57,369 nucleotides of DNA, taken from Candidatus Poribacteria bacterium (GTDB taxonomy: Bacteria; Poribacteria; WGA-4E; WGA-3G). A program made the translations under genes and the position numbers. Below the pieces are notes generated by a model. The model had not been told where the DNA came from. It did no database searches and saw only the letters and a program-made list of their open reading frames with translations. The stretch covers positions 1-57,369 of the forward strand of contig JAJEBZ010000170.1 of the NCBI GenBank assembly GCA_022822275.1, written 5' to 3'. Positions 9,567 through 18,781 of this stretch are shown piece by piece; position 1 is the first letter of the stretch, and each line of letters starts with the position of its first letter.

Positions 9567-10619
9567 TTATGTAGATGCAGCGTGAGGGTGAATCATAATC
9601 TTCATACCTTTTCGGGATTCCATTGCTTCAAAAGCTTTGTCAATTTCAACAAGTGGAAAATGATGTGTGATAAGTGGTTGTACACGGACTAAACCTTTTT
9701 CAAGAAGCCGAACCGCTAATTCATGGTGACGCGGCACACATCCATGTGAACCGGTAACAAAACATTCTTTATAGTGGATCGTGTTGGAAAGCACAGTCAT
9801 CGGACGGGTCGTTTTTGGCAATCCACCGAACAGATTGACATAACCGCGGTGTGCTACCATTTCAACACCCTGTTCGTGTGCTTCAACGGACGCGCATGTT
9901 GTGACGACTATATCCGGTCCCTCTCCATCTGTTTCTTCTCGGCAGCGTTCCACCACATCCTCCTCTTCAGAAGCGATATAGACATCCGCTTCGTAGAATT
10001 TCGCGATCTCCATTCGGAGTTTACTGCGTTGGATACCGATTACTTTAGTTGCCCCCATCACGCGAGCAAGGTCAATCATCATACAACCGATCGGTCCCAA
10101 ACCGATAATGACAACAGTTTTACCGAGAGACATATTGACTAATTCAAGTCCATTTATTGCACAGGCAAGGGGTTCAGCGAGGGCAGCTTCATCAAAACTG
10201 AGGGTCGTGTCAAATGGGGTAACAGGTCCTTCTTCCAAAACCAGCTGGGGGAGTTTCATATATTGCGCGAATGCACCAGGAATCTGGTAACCGATAGCGT
10301 AGTTAATTTCACAGTTGTTGCCGAGTCCGTCCCGGCACCAATGACATTGTCCACAAGGTACATCCGCACCGATGGAGACGCGGTCACCTTCCTTCACACG
10401 TGTCACATTTTTACCGACTTTGACAATTACACCTGAATTTTCGTGTCCGATAATTGTTGGGGGTTTGACTCGGGGGTTACCATGATGGAAGATACGAACA
10501 TCTGAACCACAAATACTGACTGCTTCAACGCGCATCAGTGCGGAGTCGTTATCTATTTCCGGTTCCGGAACATCTTGTACACTTAGATTTTCAAGGCTTT
10601 CAAGTATAGCCGCTTTCAT
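9567..10619 (-). CDS. Zinc-dependent alcohol/polyol dehydrogenase (MDR family)
   Basis: GHENSGVIVKVG, VGADVPCGQCHWCRDG zinc ligands, VVIIGLGPIGCM Rossmann motif. Confidence 0.88.
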   Translation of the reverse strand: MKAAILESLENLSVQDVPEPEIDNDSALMRVEAVSICGSDVRIFHHGNPRVKPPTIIGHENSGVIVKVGKNVTRVKEGDRVSIGADVPCGQCHWCRDGLGNNCEINYAIGYQIPGAFAQYMKLPQLVLEEGPVTPFDTTLSFDEAALAEPLACAINGLELVNMSLGKTVVIIGLGPIGCMMIDLARVMGATKVIGIQRSKLRMEIAKFYEADVYIASEEEDVVERCREETDGEGPDIVVTTCASVEAHEQGVEMVAHRGYVNLFGGLPKTTRPMTVLSNTIHYKECFVTGSHGCVPRHHELAVRLLEKGLVRVQPLITHHFPLVEIDKAFEAMESRKGMKIMIHPHAAST

Positions 10620-10663
10620 AGTTTCCTTTGTTTAGTGTTAGTGCCTAAAACCTGTTGTCAATT

Positions 10664-11728
10664 TTATGTTGGATGGATAAGCACTTTTGCGTAAAATTCA
10701 CTTTTTTCCTTCATCATGTGTAGCATTTTTGTGCCATCTGTTAACGGAACCTTGTGTGTAATCAGTGATGAAAGGTCCAATTTGCCAGAAGCCACTGCTT
10801 GTAGCACTGTTCGCCAATCGTCATCGTTACCAGATGCGCTAAAATCGGAGTTCCATGTCCCTAAGACGCGAACCTCACGCCGCATCAGTTGTGAGATAAG
10901 CGATGCGGGGAGGGTTACATCTGCAATAGGGTTACCAAGCAAAACGACACTGCCACCGCGCCGCACACTACCTAACGCATGAAGAAAGGTTTGCGGGACT
11001 CCTGCTGCTTCAATACAAACGTGTGCTCCTTTGCCTTCAGTCTGTGCGTTCACTGCCTCAACGGGATATTCTAATCTGCTGTTAAAGACACCAGTAAAAC
11101 CGAGACGTTTTGCTAACTCAAGTTTCTCCGTGACAATATCAAACAAGAATAACTGTGCAGCCCCCATTATTTTTGCCCACTGCGCTACCATCAACCCTAT
11201 CGGACCTGCTCCGAAGATAGCAAATGTCTTGCCGGCAAGCGTATCTTGTACTCTCCGCAGTGCATGGAGTGCAACAGCAGCGGGTTCAGTCTGTGATGCT
11301 TCTTCTAATGAAACGCCATCTGGAACACGGATAATATTCTCTTTCGGTGCAACAACAAATTCGGCAAAAGCCCCGTCACTTCTCGAACCGAGGTAATCGT
11401 AGTCGCTGCATTGGACATATTTGCCTCTTTCACAGGCATCACAATTGCCACACCAGATCAGTGGGAAAACGACTACCTTATCACCTTCCGAGAAACCTTC
11501 AACACCTGAACCACATTTGTCTATTGTTCCAGCAAATTCATGACCACAGACAGTGGGAAAACTGTAAGTGCCTTTAGAGAATATCCTTGGAATATCTGAA
11601 CCACAAACACCACAAAAACCGATTTGAACGCGGACTTGCCCCTCAGAGACGTTTGGAATGGGTATCTGTGTTAACTGCAAATCCCCAACGTCATGCAGCA
11701 CAAGTGCCTGCATCAAACTGTTATGCAT
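10664..11728 (-). CDS. Zinc-dependent dehydrogenase (galactitol-1-phosphate 5-dehydrogenase-like, MDR family)
   Basis: CGHEFAGTIDKCG, CGNCDACERGKYVQCSDYDYLGSRSDGAFAEF, FAIFGAGPIGLMVAQWAK. Confidence 0.87.
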   Translation of the reverse strand: MHNSLMQALVLHDVGDLQLTQIPIPNVSEGQVRVQIGFCGVCGSDIPRIFSKGTYSFPTVCGHEFAGTIDKCGSGVEGFSEGDKVVVFPLIWCGNCDACERGKYVQCSDYDYLGSRSDGAFAEFVVAPKENIIRVPDGVSLEEASQTEPAAVALHALRRVQDTLAGKTFAIFGAGPIGLMVAQWAKIMGAAQLFLFDIVTEKLELAKRLGFTGVFNSRLEYPVEAVNAQTEGKGAHVCIEAAGVPQTFLHALGSVRRGGSVVLLGNPIADVTLPASLISQLMRREVRVLGTWNSDFSASGNDDDWRTVLQAVASGKLDLSSLITHKVPLTDGTKMLHMMKEKSEFYAKVLIHPT

Positions 11729-12485
11729 CACACCCTCTTTTGGCAAGTCCAAGTGAAATTGCTTGATGTATCTTTTCTATATTTTCTGAGCGCGAACCTG
11801 TTTTATGAAAAACGCTACTACTGCCACCGACTAAGATGTCCGCGCCTGCTGCAACCATTTTAGGTATGTTTTCAAAACTAACGTTCCCATCTACTTCAAT
11901 GGGGATATTCACACCGCGTTCATTCAAAAATGCTCTACAATCCGCAATTTTTTGTAGCGTCGCTGGCACCAATTTCTGCCCCGCGAAACCCGGATTGACC
12001 GTCATAATCAACACAAAGTCAAGCCGATCAATAACATACTGCATCGCGAAAAGTGAGGTCGCTGGGTTCAAAGCGATGCCAGCTTTTATACCATGCTCTT
12101 GAATTACCGATAACGTTCTATCCAGATGCGTTGCAGATTCAGCATGGACAGCGATTTGTTGAACGCCAATGTCCGCAACTGCTTCCACGAAAAAATCGTT
12201 ATTTTCTACCATCAGGTGAATGTCAAAATCGCAATCTGTTTTTTGTCGTAATTGGTCAATGAGTGTCAATCCAATTGGCATATTTGGCACGAAGTGTGCG
12301 TCCATCAAGTCAAAATGTAGTAGATTTATCCCCGATTTCTCCAATTCCCGAATGCCTGTTTCCAAATTACACAAATCCGCACACATCACGGAGGGTGCTA
12401 TGCGAATCTTTTCATCTGTGGTATTAGGGTGTTGACTCTCATGAGTCGGCAAGATATTTCTCCAATCCAATTCAAGTTTACTCAC
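11721..12485 (-). CDS. rpe: Ribulose-phosphate 3-epimerase
   Basis: IAPSVMCADLCNLE, HFDLMDAHFVPN, MTVNPGFAGQKLVP, EVDGNVSFENIP, GADILVGGSSSVF. Confidence 0.93.
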   Translation of the reverse strand: MSKLELDWRNILPTHESQHPNTTDEKIRIAPSVMCADLCNLETGIRELEKSGINLLHFDLMDAHFVPNMPIGLTLIDQLRQKTDCDFDIHLMVENNDFFVEAVADIGVQQIAVHAESATHLDRTLSVIQEHGIKAGIALNPATSLFAMQYVIDRLDFVLIMTVNPGFAGQKLVPATLQKIADCRAFLNERGVNIPIEVDGNVSFENIPKMVAAGADILVGGSSSVFHKTGSRSENIEKIHQAISLGLAKRGCDA

Positions 12486-12537
12486 TTCTTAATATTATAA
12501 CATGAAATGTGCGAATTGTCAAATTTTGGGAGACGTT

Positions 12538-12724
12538 CAGAGTGTGCAAAGTTTTTGTCACTATATAAGTCTAAGGGCGCGTCCATATTTGTTAATCGTT
12601 TATTTACGCGTTGCGCGGCTTGTGTAAGAGCGAGTTTTGCTCGCGACATCGGGCAAAAGGTCGAGAGCAAAACTCGCTCCTACAGAAGAAAAAACGGTTA
12701 ATGCCAAAAACTTTACACACCCTG
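12538..12724. mobile_element. MITE-like element with about 23-bp imperfect terminal inverted repeats (CAGRGTGTGYAAAGTTTTTGKCA)
   Basis: Left end CAGAGTGTGCAAAGTTTTTGTCA (12538-12560) and right end TGCCAAAAACTTTACACACCCTG (12702-12724) are inverted copies, 20/23 matching; no transposase inside. Confidence 0.7.
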
Positions 12725-12814
12725 ATATCTGATTTTAGTTGCAATTCCCGTTCAGATGTGGTAAAATAATATGTGAATATACTCTGAACGCCTTGCTTGT
12801 AGGAGGAGAGGCGA

Positions 12815-13327
12815 GTGGAAGTCACCGTTTTGGTACTAAATGCAAGTTACGAAGCAATCAATGTTTGCAACCTCAGACGTGCCTTGAAGATGGTGTTCAA
12901 AGGCACTGCTCAGACAGAGGAAGTGTCTGATACAGAGATACAGTCACCATCAACTGCGGTCAAAGTCCCGCACGTGATCCGTTTGGTAAACTACGTCCAT
13001 GTGCCGCGCAGTGTTGTCAAGTTCTCACGCAAGAACGTCTTGGCGCGCGACAACCATACTTGTCAGTACTGCCATCGTGTACTCTCTGCATCCCTACTCA
13101 CACTTGACCATGTTATTCCCATCTCAAAGGGAGGGAAAACGACATGGGATAATGTTGTAACTGCATGCAAACGATGCAATAACAAAAAAGGCAGTAGGAT
13201 GCTTGATGAGACGCAGTTTAAGTTGAAACGTGTGCCGAAAACGCCTTCAATTCTGACGTATTTGCAACTCAACCGTCATTTTAGAGGTTACCATCCGTCT
13301 TGGAAAAAGTATCTTTATATAAACTGA
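12815..13327 (+). CDS. HNH endonuclease family protein
   Basis: ORF from GTG; RDNHTCQYCHRVLSASLLTLDHVIPISKGGKTTWDNVVTACKRCNNKKG is a canonical HNH motif. Confidence 0.92.
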   Translation: MEVTVLVLNASYEAINVCNLRRALKMVFKGTAQTEEVSDTEIQSPSTAVKVPHVIRLVNYVHVPRSVVKFSRKNVLARDNHTCQYCHRVLSASLLTLDHVIPISKGGKTTWDNVVTACKRCNNKKGSRMLDETQFKLKRVPKTPSILTYLQLNRHFRGYHPSWKKYLYIN

Positions 13328-13425
13328 AAGGTAGAGTAACCGCTTTGTTCAATACGCAAGTAATGGCGGGAAGAGATGTCGGACCTTACGCTGCATTCGC
13401 AGCGAAAAAGGTAACAACAATATGA

Positions 13426-13803
13426 ATGTATCTTGACGTTATGTCCTATCAACCACATCCGGAAAGACTGAAGAAGTCATGGGAATTTCAAAGAACGTAT
13501 AAAAAGGGGAAGAAGTGCTGGGATGCTTACTTCGTGATCTATGTCTGCAAAACACAACTGCGGTATACGCGTTTAGGGATTACAGTGAGTAAAAAAGTAG
13601 GTAATAGTGTTCAGAGAAATCGTGTCAAGCGACTCATACGTGAAGCGTTTCGCTCGCTCAAGTCAAGCCTTTTACCCCACCGCGATATTGTAGTGGTAGG
13701 TAGACATGCTGCTTGTGGTCTTTCGGGTCAGCAAGCGCAAGAAAGTTTGCGAAGGTTGTTCCATCGGGCATCAATCGTTGAAATTGGTAATACAGATAAA
13801 TAA
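13426..13803 (+). CDS. rnpA: Ribonuclease P protein component
   Basis: RYTRLGITVSKKVGNSVQRNRVKRLIREAFR; immediately upstream of yidD-yidC. Confidence 0.92.
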   Translation: MYLDVMSYQPHPERLKKSWEFQRTYKKGKKCWDAYFVIYVCKTQLRYTRLGITVSKKVGNSVQRNRVKRLIREAFRSLKSSLLPHRDIVVVGRHAACGLSGQQAQESLRRLFHRASIVEIGNTDK

Positions 13804-13924
13804 TGTAGTGTTCGGTTTGGATATCTGCCATGTAAACGAAAAAACTTTCAGCGCGGATAGTACCTTATGGGTTGATTGGGGATTATAAAAATATTATCAA
13901 GTACGCGACAACAATAAATAAAAA

Positions 13925-14134
13925 ATGAACCGCCTCATTCTTTACACAATCCGCGGGTATCGACGCTTTATCTCTCCGCTTTTTCCACCAACGTGTCGCT
14001 TCTATCCGACCTGTTCACAATATGCACAACAAGCTTTTGAAAAGTATGGTGTCTTCAAAGGTATCTGGTTGACCATAAAACGTTTGGTAAAATGCCATCC
14101 TTATCATCCAGGAGGGTTTGATCCACTTGAATAG
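13925..14134 (+). CDS. yidD: Membrane protein insertion efficiency factor YidD
   Basis: [31 protein letters not shown]...[12 protein letters not shown]. Confidence 0.95.
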   Translation: MNRLILYTIRGYRRFISPLFPPTCRFYPTCSQYAQQAFEKYGVFKGIWLTIKRLVKCHPYHPGGFDPLE

Positions 14135-14210
14135 CAGAACTTACCCCTTCAATGAAAAGAAACACATGGAATTTAATCTAAAAACTGTAAAGAGGAGTAT
14201 CTAACTTTAA

Positions 14211-16070
14211 ATGGGAGCACGTTATATTCTTGCACTCGTCCTGATGATTGCTGTAATGGTCACATGGACTTTGTTAATCGGTGATCGTTTCGCACCAGAA
14301 CAGGATGAATCGCCGACATCTCAAGAAACACAACAAGATGGAACACAGGATGATACAAACACAGAAGATCAGGGAGAAGAACACATTGATAGTGAACCTT
14401 CCAAAATTCTGCAAGACTATCCAGATGACGAAATGGTGCATGTCAAAACAGATACTTACGACATTACATTTAATGCGGAACTAGCAATCGTAAAGAAATG
14501 GGAACTGGTGGAAAAACGAGAAAATGGTAATTTACGATTTCCAGACAGGTCTAACACTGCCAAAGACGTACCTTTTAACCTGATCCCTGAAACAGCACTT
14601 AGATGTCTTGCGCTAAGACTGGGAAATGAGAATTTACAAAACAAAATAGATTTGCGTCGTGCTACCTGGAAAGCCGATAAAAACAGTATTGAACTCTCCG
14701 ACGCTAAACTTCAGGATACAATGACTTTCACAACAACAATTGGTGAGAAATTGAAAGTCCAAAAAAAGTTGACTTTCTATAACAACAAGAGTTACACAGT
14801 TGATTTGGATATGACTTTTGAAAACCTTACCGATGATTCTGAACCGTTACGTATCGGAGGAAATGATGCCGCCACTGGTTACGAACTGCTGTGGGGACAA
14901 GGGATAAATGCTGACCTGCTTATACACGAAAAAGATTCTGGAAAACGCGGACGTTTCGATCCTAAAAAAGTAGGTGCTAAAACCTATATCGGCACAGGAA
15001 AACCTAAAAAAGAGTTAAAAGACGAATTTGCAAACGAAACAGTACTATGGGCAGGGTTAAGTAACCAATACTTCGGCACATTTATAATTCCAGACCCAGC
15101 ACTTCAAGCAACATATAGACTGGAAAATCCAGAACCCAAAACGCCTCCAGATATATTCGTAACTGCCCCTACCGAGACCGCTGTCCTAACAATACCCAAT
15201 TTTCCACTTCCATCACAGAAAACACAAACGCATTCGTTTCGTATTTACGTTGGTCCTAAGGACGATACACTGCTGAAGCAAATCACCGCACCAAATAAGT
15301 CTGAACAACCTATCAACCTTTCCAAAGTCATTGATTTCGGTTTTTTCGGACCTGTGGCATGGGCAATGCTGTGGTTAGTTAAAATGCTACACAATGTATT
15401 TGGAAACTATGGTATCTCAATCATCATTTTGACTGCGTTAGTAAAGGTAATCTCTTTTCCACTTACACGTAAAGCGCATGTCTCTATGAAAAAGATGCAG
15501 CAACTTCAACCGCAATTGCTTGAACTGAAAGAAAAATACCGGGATGATCCGCAAAAACTGAATAAAGCGACAATGCGGATATATAAAGAAAATGGTGTAA
15601 ACCCATTGAGTGGGTGTATCCCATGGCTGCCTCAGATACCCATTTTCTGGGCACTCTTTGCGTTGCTTGGGACTGCAGTTGAATTCCGCGGAGCACCATT
15701 CCTCTTTTGGATAAACGACTTGTCGGCACCAGATGTTCTGGTTGAACTTCCATTTACGATACCGTTGATCCTTTTGGAAATAGATGCTATCCGGTTCTTA
15801 CCGATATTAAACGGGTTAACGTCTTGGTTACAGCAAAAATTTGTGGGAGGAATGTCTGCCACACCACCGACATCTAATATGCAGACAAAAATCATGCAGT
15901 TTTTGCCACTTATTTTTGTCTTCATGTTTTATAACTGGGCATCAGGTTTTGTGTTATACTGGTTATGTAATAACGTCTTTACTGTGGCTCAACAATTGAT
16001 ACAAACAAAATATTTCCATGATGGTGAAACCGTTATACAGGAAACTACATCAAAGCGAAAATCAAAATAA
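14211..16070 (+). CDS. yidC: Membrane protein insertase YidC
   Basis: Periplasmic domain plus NYGISIIILTALVKVISFPLTRKAHVSMKKMQQLQPQL ... FVFMFYNWASGFVLYWLCNNVF. Confidence 0.95.
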   Translation: MGARYILALVLMIAVMVTWTLLIGDRFAPEQDESPTSQETQQDGTQDDTNTEDQGEEHIDSEPSKILQDYPDDEMVHVKTDTYDITFNAELAIVKKWELVEKRENGNLRFPDRSNTAKDVPFNLIPETALRCLALRLGNENLQNKIDLRRATWKADKNSIELSDAKLQDTMTFTTTIGEKLKVQKKLTFYNNKSYTVDLDMTFENLTDDSEPLRIGGNDAATGYELLWGQGINADLLIHEKDSGKRGRFDPKKVGAKTYIGTGKPKKELKDEFANETVLWAGLSNQYFGTFIIPDPALQATYRLENPEPKTPPDIFVTAPTETAVLTIPNFPLPSQKTQTHSFRIYVGPKDDTLLKQITAPNKSEQPINLSKVIDFGFFGPVAWAMLWLVKMLHNVFGNYGISIIILTALVKVISFPLTRKAHVSMKKMQQLQPQLLELKEKYRDDPQKLNKATMRIYKENGVNPLSGCIPWLPQIPIFWALFALLGTAVEFRGAPFLFWINDLSAPDVLVELPFTIPLILLEIDAIRFLPILNGLTSWLQQKFVGGMSATPPTSNMQTKIMQFLPLIFVFMFYNWASGFVLYWLCNNVFTVAQQLIQTKYFHDGETVIQETTSKRKSK

Positions 16071-16147
16071 GTTACATACATATTGTCCTACTATCATTTT
16101 TTCAGTTACAGACATAATTCTTTTACTGACAAAAGGAGGGGTGCCAC

Positions 16148-16774
16148 TTGCAAAACTATATTGAATCTGAAGCAGAAACTGTTGAAGAGGCAATTGAAAT
16201 TGCTCTCACCGAACTTGATACAACTCGAGAAAAAGTTAACATCATCATTATAAATGAACCGACAAAAGGCATCCTGAGTTTTGGCGCGAAACCCGCAAAA
16301 GTACGCGCCACGTTAAAGGAAGATATAACAAATGCACCTGAAACTGTCCTGAAAGAGATACTCAAGCGAATCGGAATTGATGGTGAAGTTGAATCCGACT
16401 TTAGTGATGGCAGTTTACACCTTAATATGGTTACCGACTCCCCAGCTCTTCTAATTGGAAAGCACGGGCAAACACTTGATGCTATTGAACGGATCCTCAA
16501 TTGTATCATCAATAAAAACTCACTCGCCAAAAGAAAAGTTTTTGTTGATACTGAAGGTTACCGTGAACGCCGCGAGAATATGCTCGTTGACCTTGCTCAT
16601 CAGGTTGCAGCAAAGGTCAGACGCACAAGACAGGATGTTGTCCTTTCCCCTATGTCTGCTAAGGACCGCCGCATCGTTCATATTACCTTACAATCGGACG
16701 ATTCCGTTTCAACCTTCAGTCAAGGAGAAGGGGATATGCGCCGAGTTGTTATTACAAGACAAGATGATTATTGA
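16148..16774 (+). CDS. jag: Jag/KhpB RNA-binding protein (Jag-N, KH, R3H)
   Basis: ESEAETVEEAIEIALTELD Jag-N domain, LIGKHGQTLDAIERI KH motif, R3H-like C terminus; TTG start with upstream AAAGGAGGGG. Confidence 0.9.
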   Translation: MQNYIESEAETVEEAIEIALTELDTTREKVNIIIINEPTKGILSFGAKPAKVRATLKEDITNAPETVLKEILKRIGIDGEVESDFSDGSLHLNMVTDSPALLIGKHGQTLDAIERILNCIINKNSLAKRKVFVDTEGYRERRENMLVDLAHQVAAKVRRTRQDVVLSPMSAKDRRIVHITLQSDDSVSTFSQGEGDMRRVVITRQDDY

Positions 16775-16870
16775 CCAGGTATTAGCACAACATAGTCAAG
16801 TGTGAACGACATTACCGAATGATAATCTCATTTACCGCATCCAGTACATTCGTAGAACAGGAATTGCGAC

Positions 16871-18259
16871 ATGAAATATGAGGATACCATTGCCGCCATC
16901 GCAACACCGCGAGGTGAAGGTGGCATAGGGATCGTGCGGGTCAGCGGTCCACTTGCAATTCCAATCGCTTGCCAGTTGTTTCGTCCCTCACGCCCAGTTG
17001 AAACTGATAAACTCGCTACCCATACACTCACACACGGGCATGTTATAGACACATCCGCATCCGATGAAGTCGTAGACGAAGTACTTCTCGGCATTATGCA
17101 TGCCCCACATACATACACCACTGAAGATATTGTCGAATTCAACTGCCACGGTGGTGTCGTTCCACTAACTAATGTACTCGACTTAGTAGTAAAAGCAGGG
17201 GCAAGACTTGCCGAACCTGGTGAGTTCACCAAACGTGCCTTTCTCAACGGTAGACTTGACCTGGCACAAGCTGAAGCCGTTGCTGAACTCATCAGCTCCA
17301 AAACAGAACTCAGCAGCAAAATCGCAATTGATGCACTATCGGGAAAACTCTCAGAGACCGTTAATACCCTTAGTGATAGACTTGCAGATCTGCTTGCGGA
17401 GATTGAAGCATCCATTGATTTTCCAGACGAAGCCCTTGACTTTATGAAGGTTGAAGCGCAACTTCATGCCACACGTGCTGTTCAAGCAGAATTAGTGTCC
17501 TTGTTAGAAACTGCAATGGAAGGACGAATTATCAAAGAGGGTGTCAATGTTGGCATTTTGGGTAAACCAAATGTCGGCAAATCAAGCTTATTCAATGCAC
17601 TGATTGCCACAGCACGGGCAATTGTAACGGACATCCCAGGCACCACACGCGACACAATTGAGGAGACAATAAATATCGGTGGAATCCCGATCAATCTCGT
17701 TGATACTGCCGGCATCAGAGATACAGACGACATCGTTGAACAAGAGGGTGTTCAGAGAAGTAAAGATGTTCTCAATAAGGCAGAACTACTGCTCTTCATG
17801 TTTGACGCATCACAATCCCTAAATGATTCAGATATTGAATTATTGCAGACTGCAAATTCTCACCGCGCAATCCTGATTCTAAATAAGATTGATCTCCGTA
17901 CTATTGTCCAACCGGAGATTTTGTCTAACCACTGTCCTAAAGCGTGTGTTGTTCAGACTGCAATTACAGAAGACATCGGTATTGATACACTGAAAACTAC
18001 TATCCGTGAGGAGTTACTCGGTGGTGAATTCAGCGTGGGGGAATCCCCGATTGTTACCAACACCCGTCATCAAGATGCCCTGCGTCGGGCACACGAAGCA
18101 CTTGCGGATGTAATATCAAGTTTAGAAAACGAGATGCCACCAGACCTCGTTTCTGTTGACCTGCGTATAAGTCTTGATGCCCTCGGTGACATCGTAGGCA
18201 AAACAACGACCGAAGATATACTGGATCGTATCTTCTCACAGTTCTGCATTGGCAAGTAA
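16871..18259 (+). CDS. mnmE: tRNA uridine-5-carboxymethylaminomethyl(34) synthesis GTPase MnmE
   Basis: DTIAAIATPRGEGGIGIVRVSG, GKPNVGKSSLFN, DIPGTTRDTIEE, DTAGIRDT, C-terminal CIGK. Confidence 0.97.
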   Translation: MKYEDTIAAIATPRGEGGIGIVRVSGPLAIPIACQLFRPSRPVETDKLATHTLTHGHVIDTSASDEVVDEVLLGIMHAPHTYTTEDIVEFNCHGGVVPLTNVLDLVVKAGARLAEPGEFTKRAFLNGRLDLAQAEAVAELISSKTELSSKIAIDALSGKLSETVNTLSDRLADLLAEIEASIDFPDEALDFMKVEAQLHATRAVQAELVSLLETAMEGRIIKEGVNVGILGKPNVGKSSLFNALIATARAIVTDIPGTTRDTIEETINIGGIPINLVDTAGIRDTDDIVEQEGVQRSKDVLNKAELLLFMFDASQSLNDSDIELLQTANSHRAILILNKIDLRTIVQPEILSNHCPKACVVQTAITEDIGIDTLKTTIREELLGGEFSVGESPIVTNTRHQDALRRAHEALADVISSLENEMPPDLVSVDLRISLDALGDIVGKTTTEDILDRIFSQFCIGK

Positions 18260-18299
18260 ACGCAATTTATAGTAAAAAATATAATTAATGGGGCACTTT

Positions 18300-18357
18300 T
18301 GTAGCACAAACTGTTAGTTTGTGCAGATGCGGACACAAACTAACAGTTTGTGCTACA
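18300..18357. repeat. Perfect 24-bp inverted repeat (hairpin)
   Basis: TGTAGCACAAACTGTTAGTTTGTG ... CACAAACTAACAGTTTGTGCTACA, 10-nt loop. Confidence 0.9.
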
Positions 18358-18781
18358 ACACCCCGGTAGGTTCGGTTTCCTAACCGAACCTAACAAATGT
18401 CCAATTAATTCTAAAGTCTACTATAAACACACTTCGTTTGTTATGTTCACATGTATGTTTTCGTTAATGCAACCTTTAATAAGATACGGTGTAATTCAAA
18501 TATATTACCAGATTGTTTTGATTTCAATCTAACGATACGCGTATCGTATTTATCAGGAAACCACACCTACCGTCGGAAAATAGGTGATACACCATAAATT
18601 CGCTATAAGGTACATCACGAAAATAAATTTTGTTCTGGACAGACTTTGTTTTATATGTTATTATGTTATCAACTCTTGAAGCGATATCAATGTTGCGTGG
18701 AATTTCTGCTCAACACCATAATTTAGGTTCATGCCTAATTGATCGCACAAATACGCACAAATAAATATAAGGAGAGAATTA

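Noticed and set aside
16828-17415. 195-aa minus-strand ORF opposite mnmE
   Set aside because: Ser-rich antisense shadow of mnmE codons.
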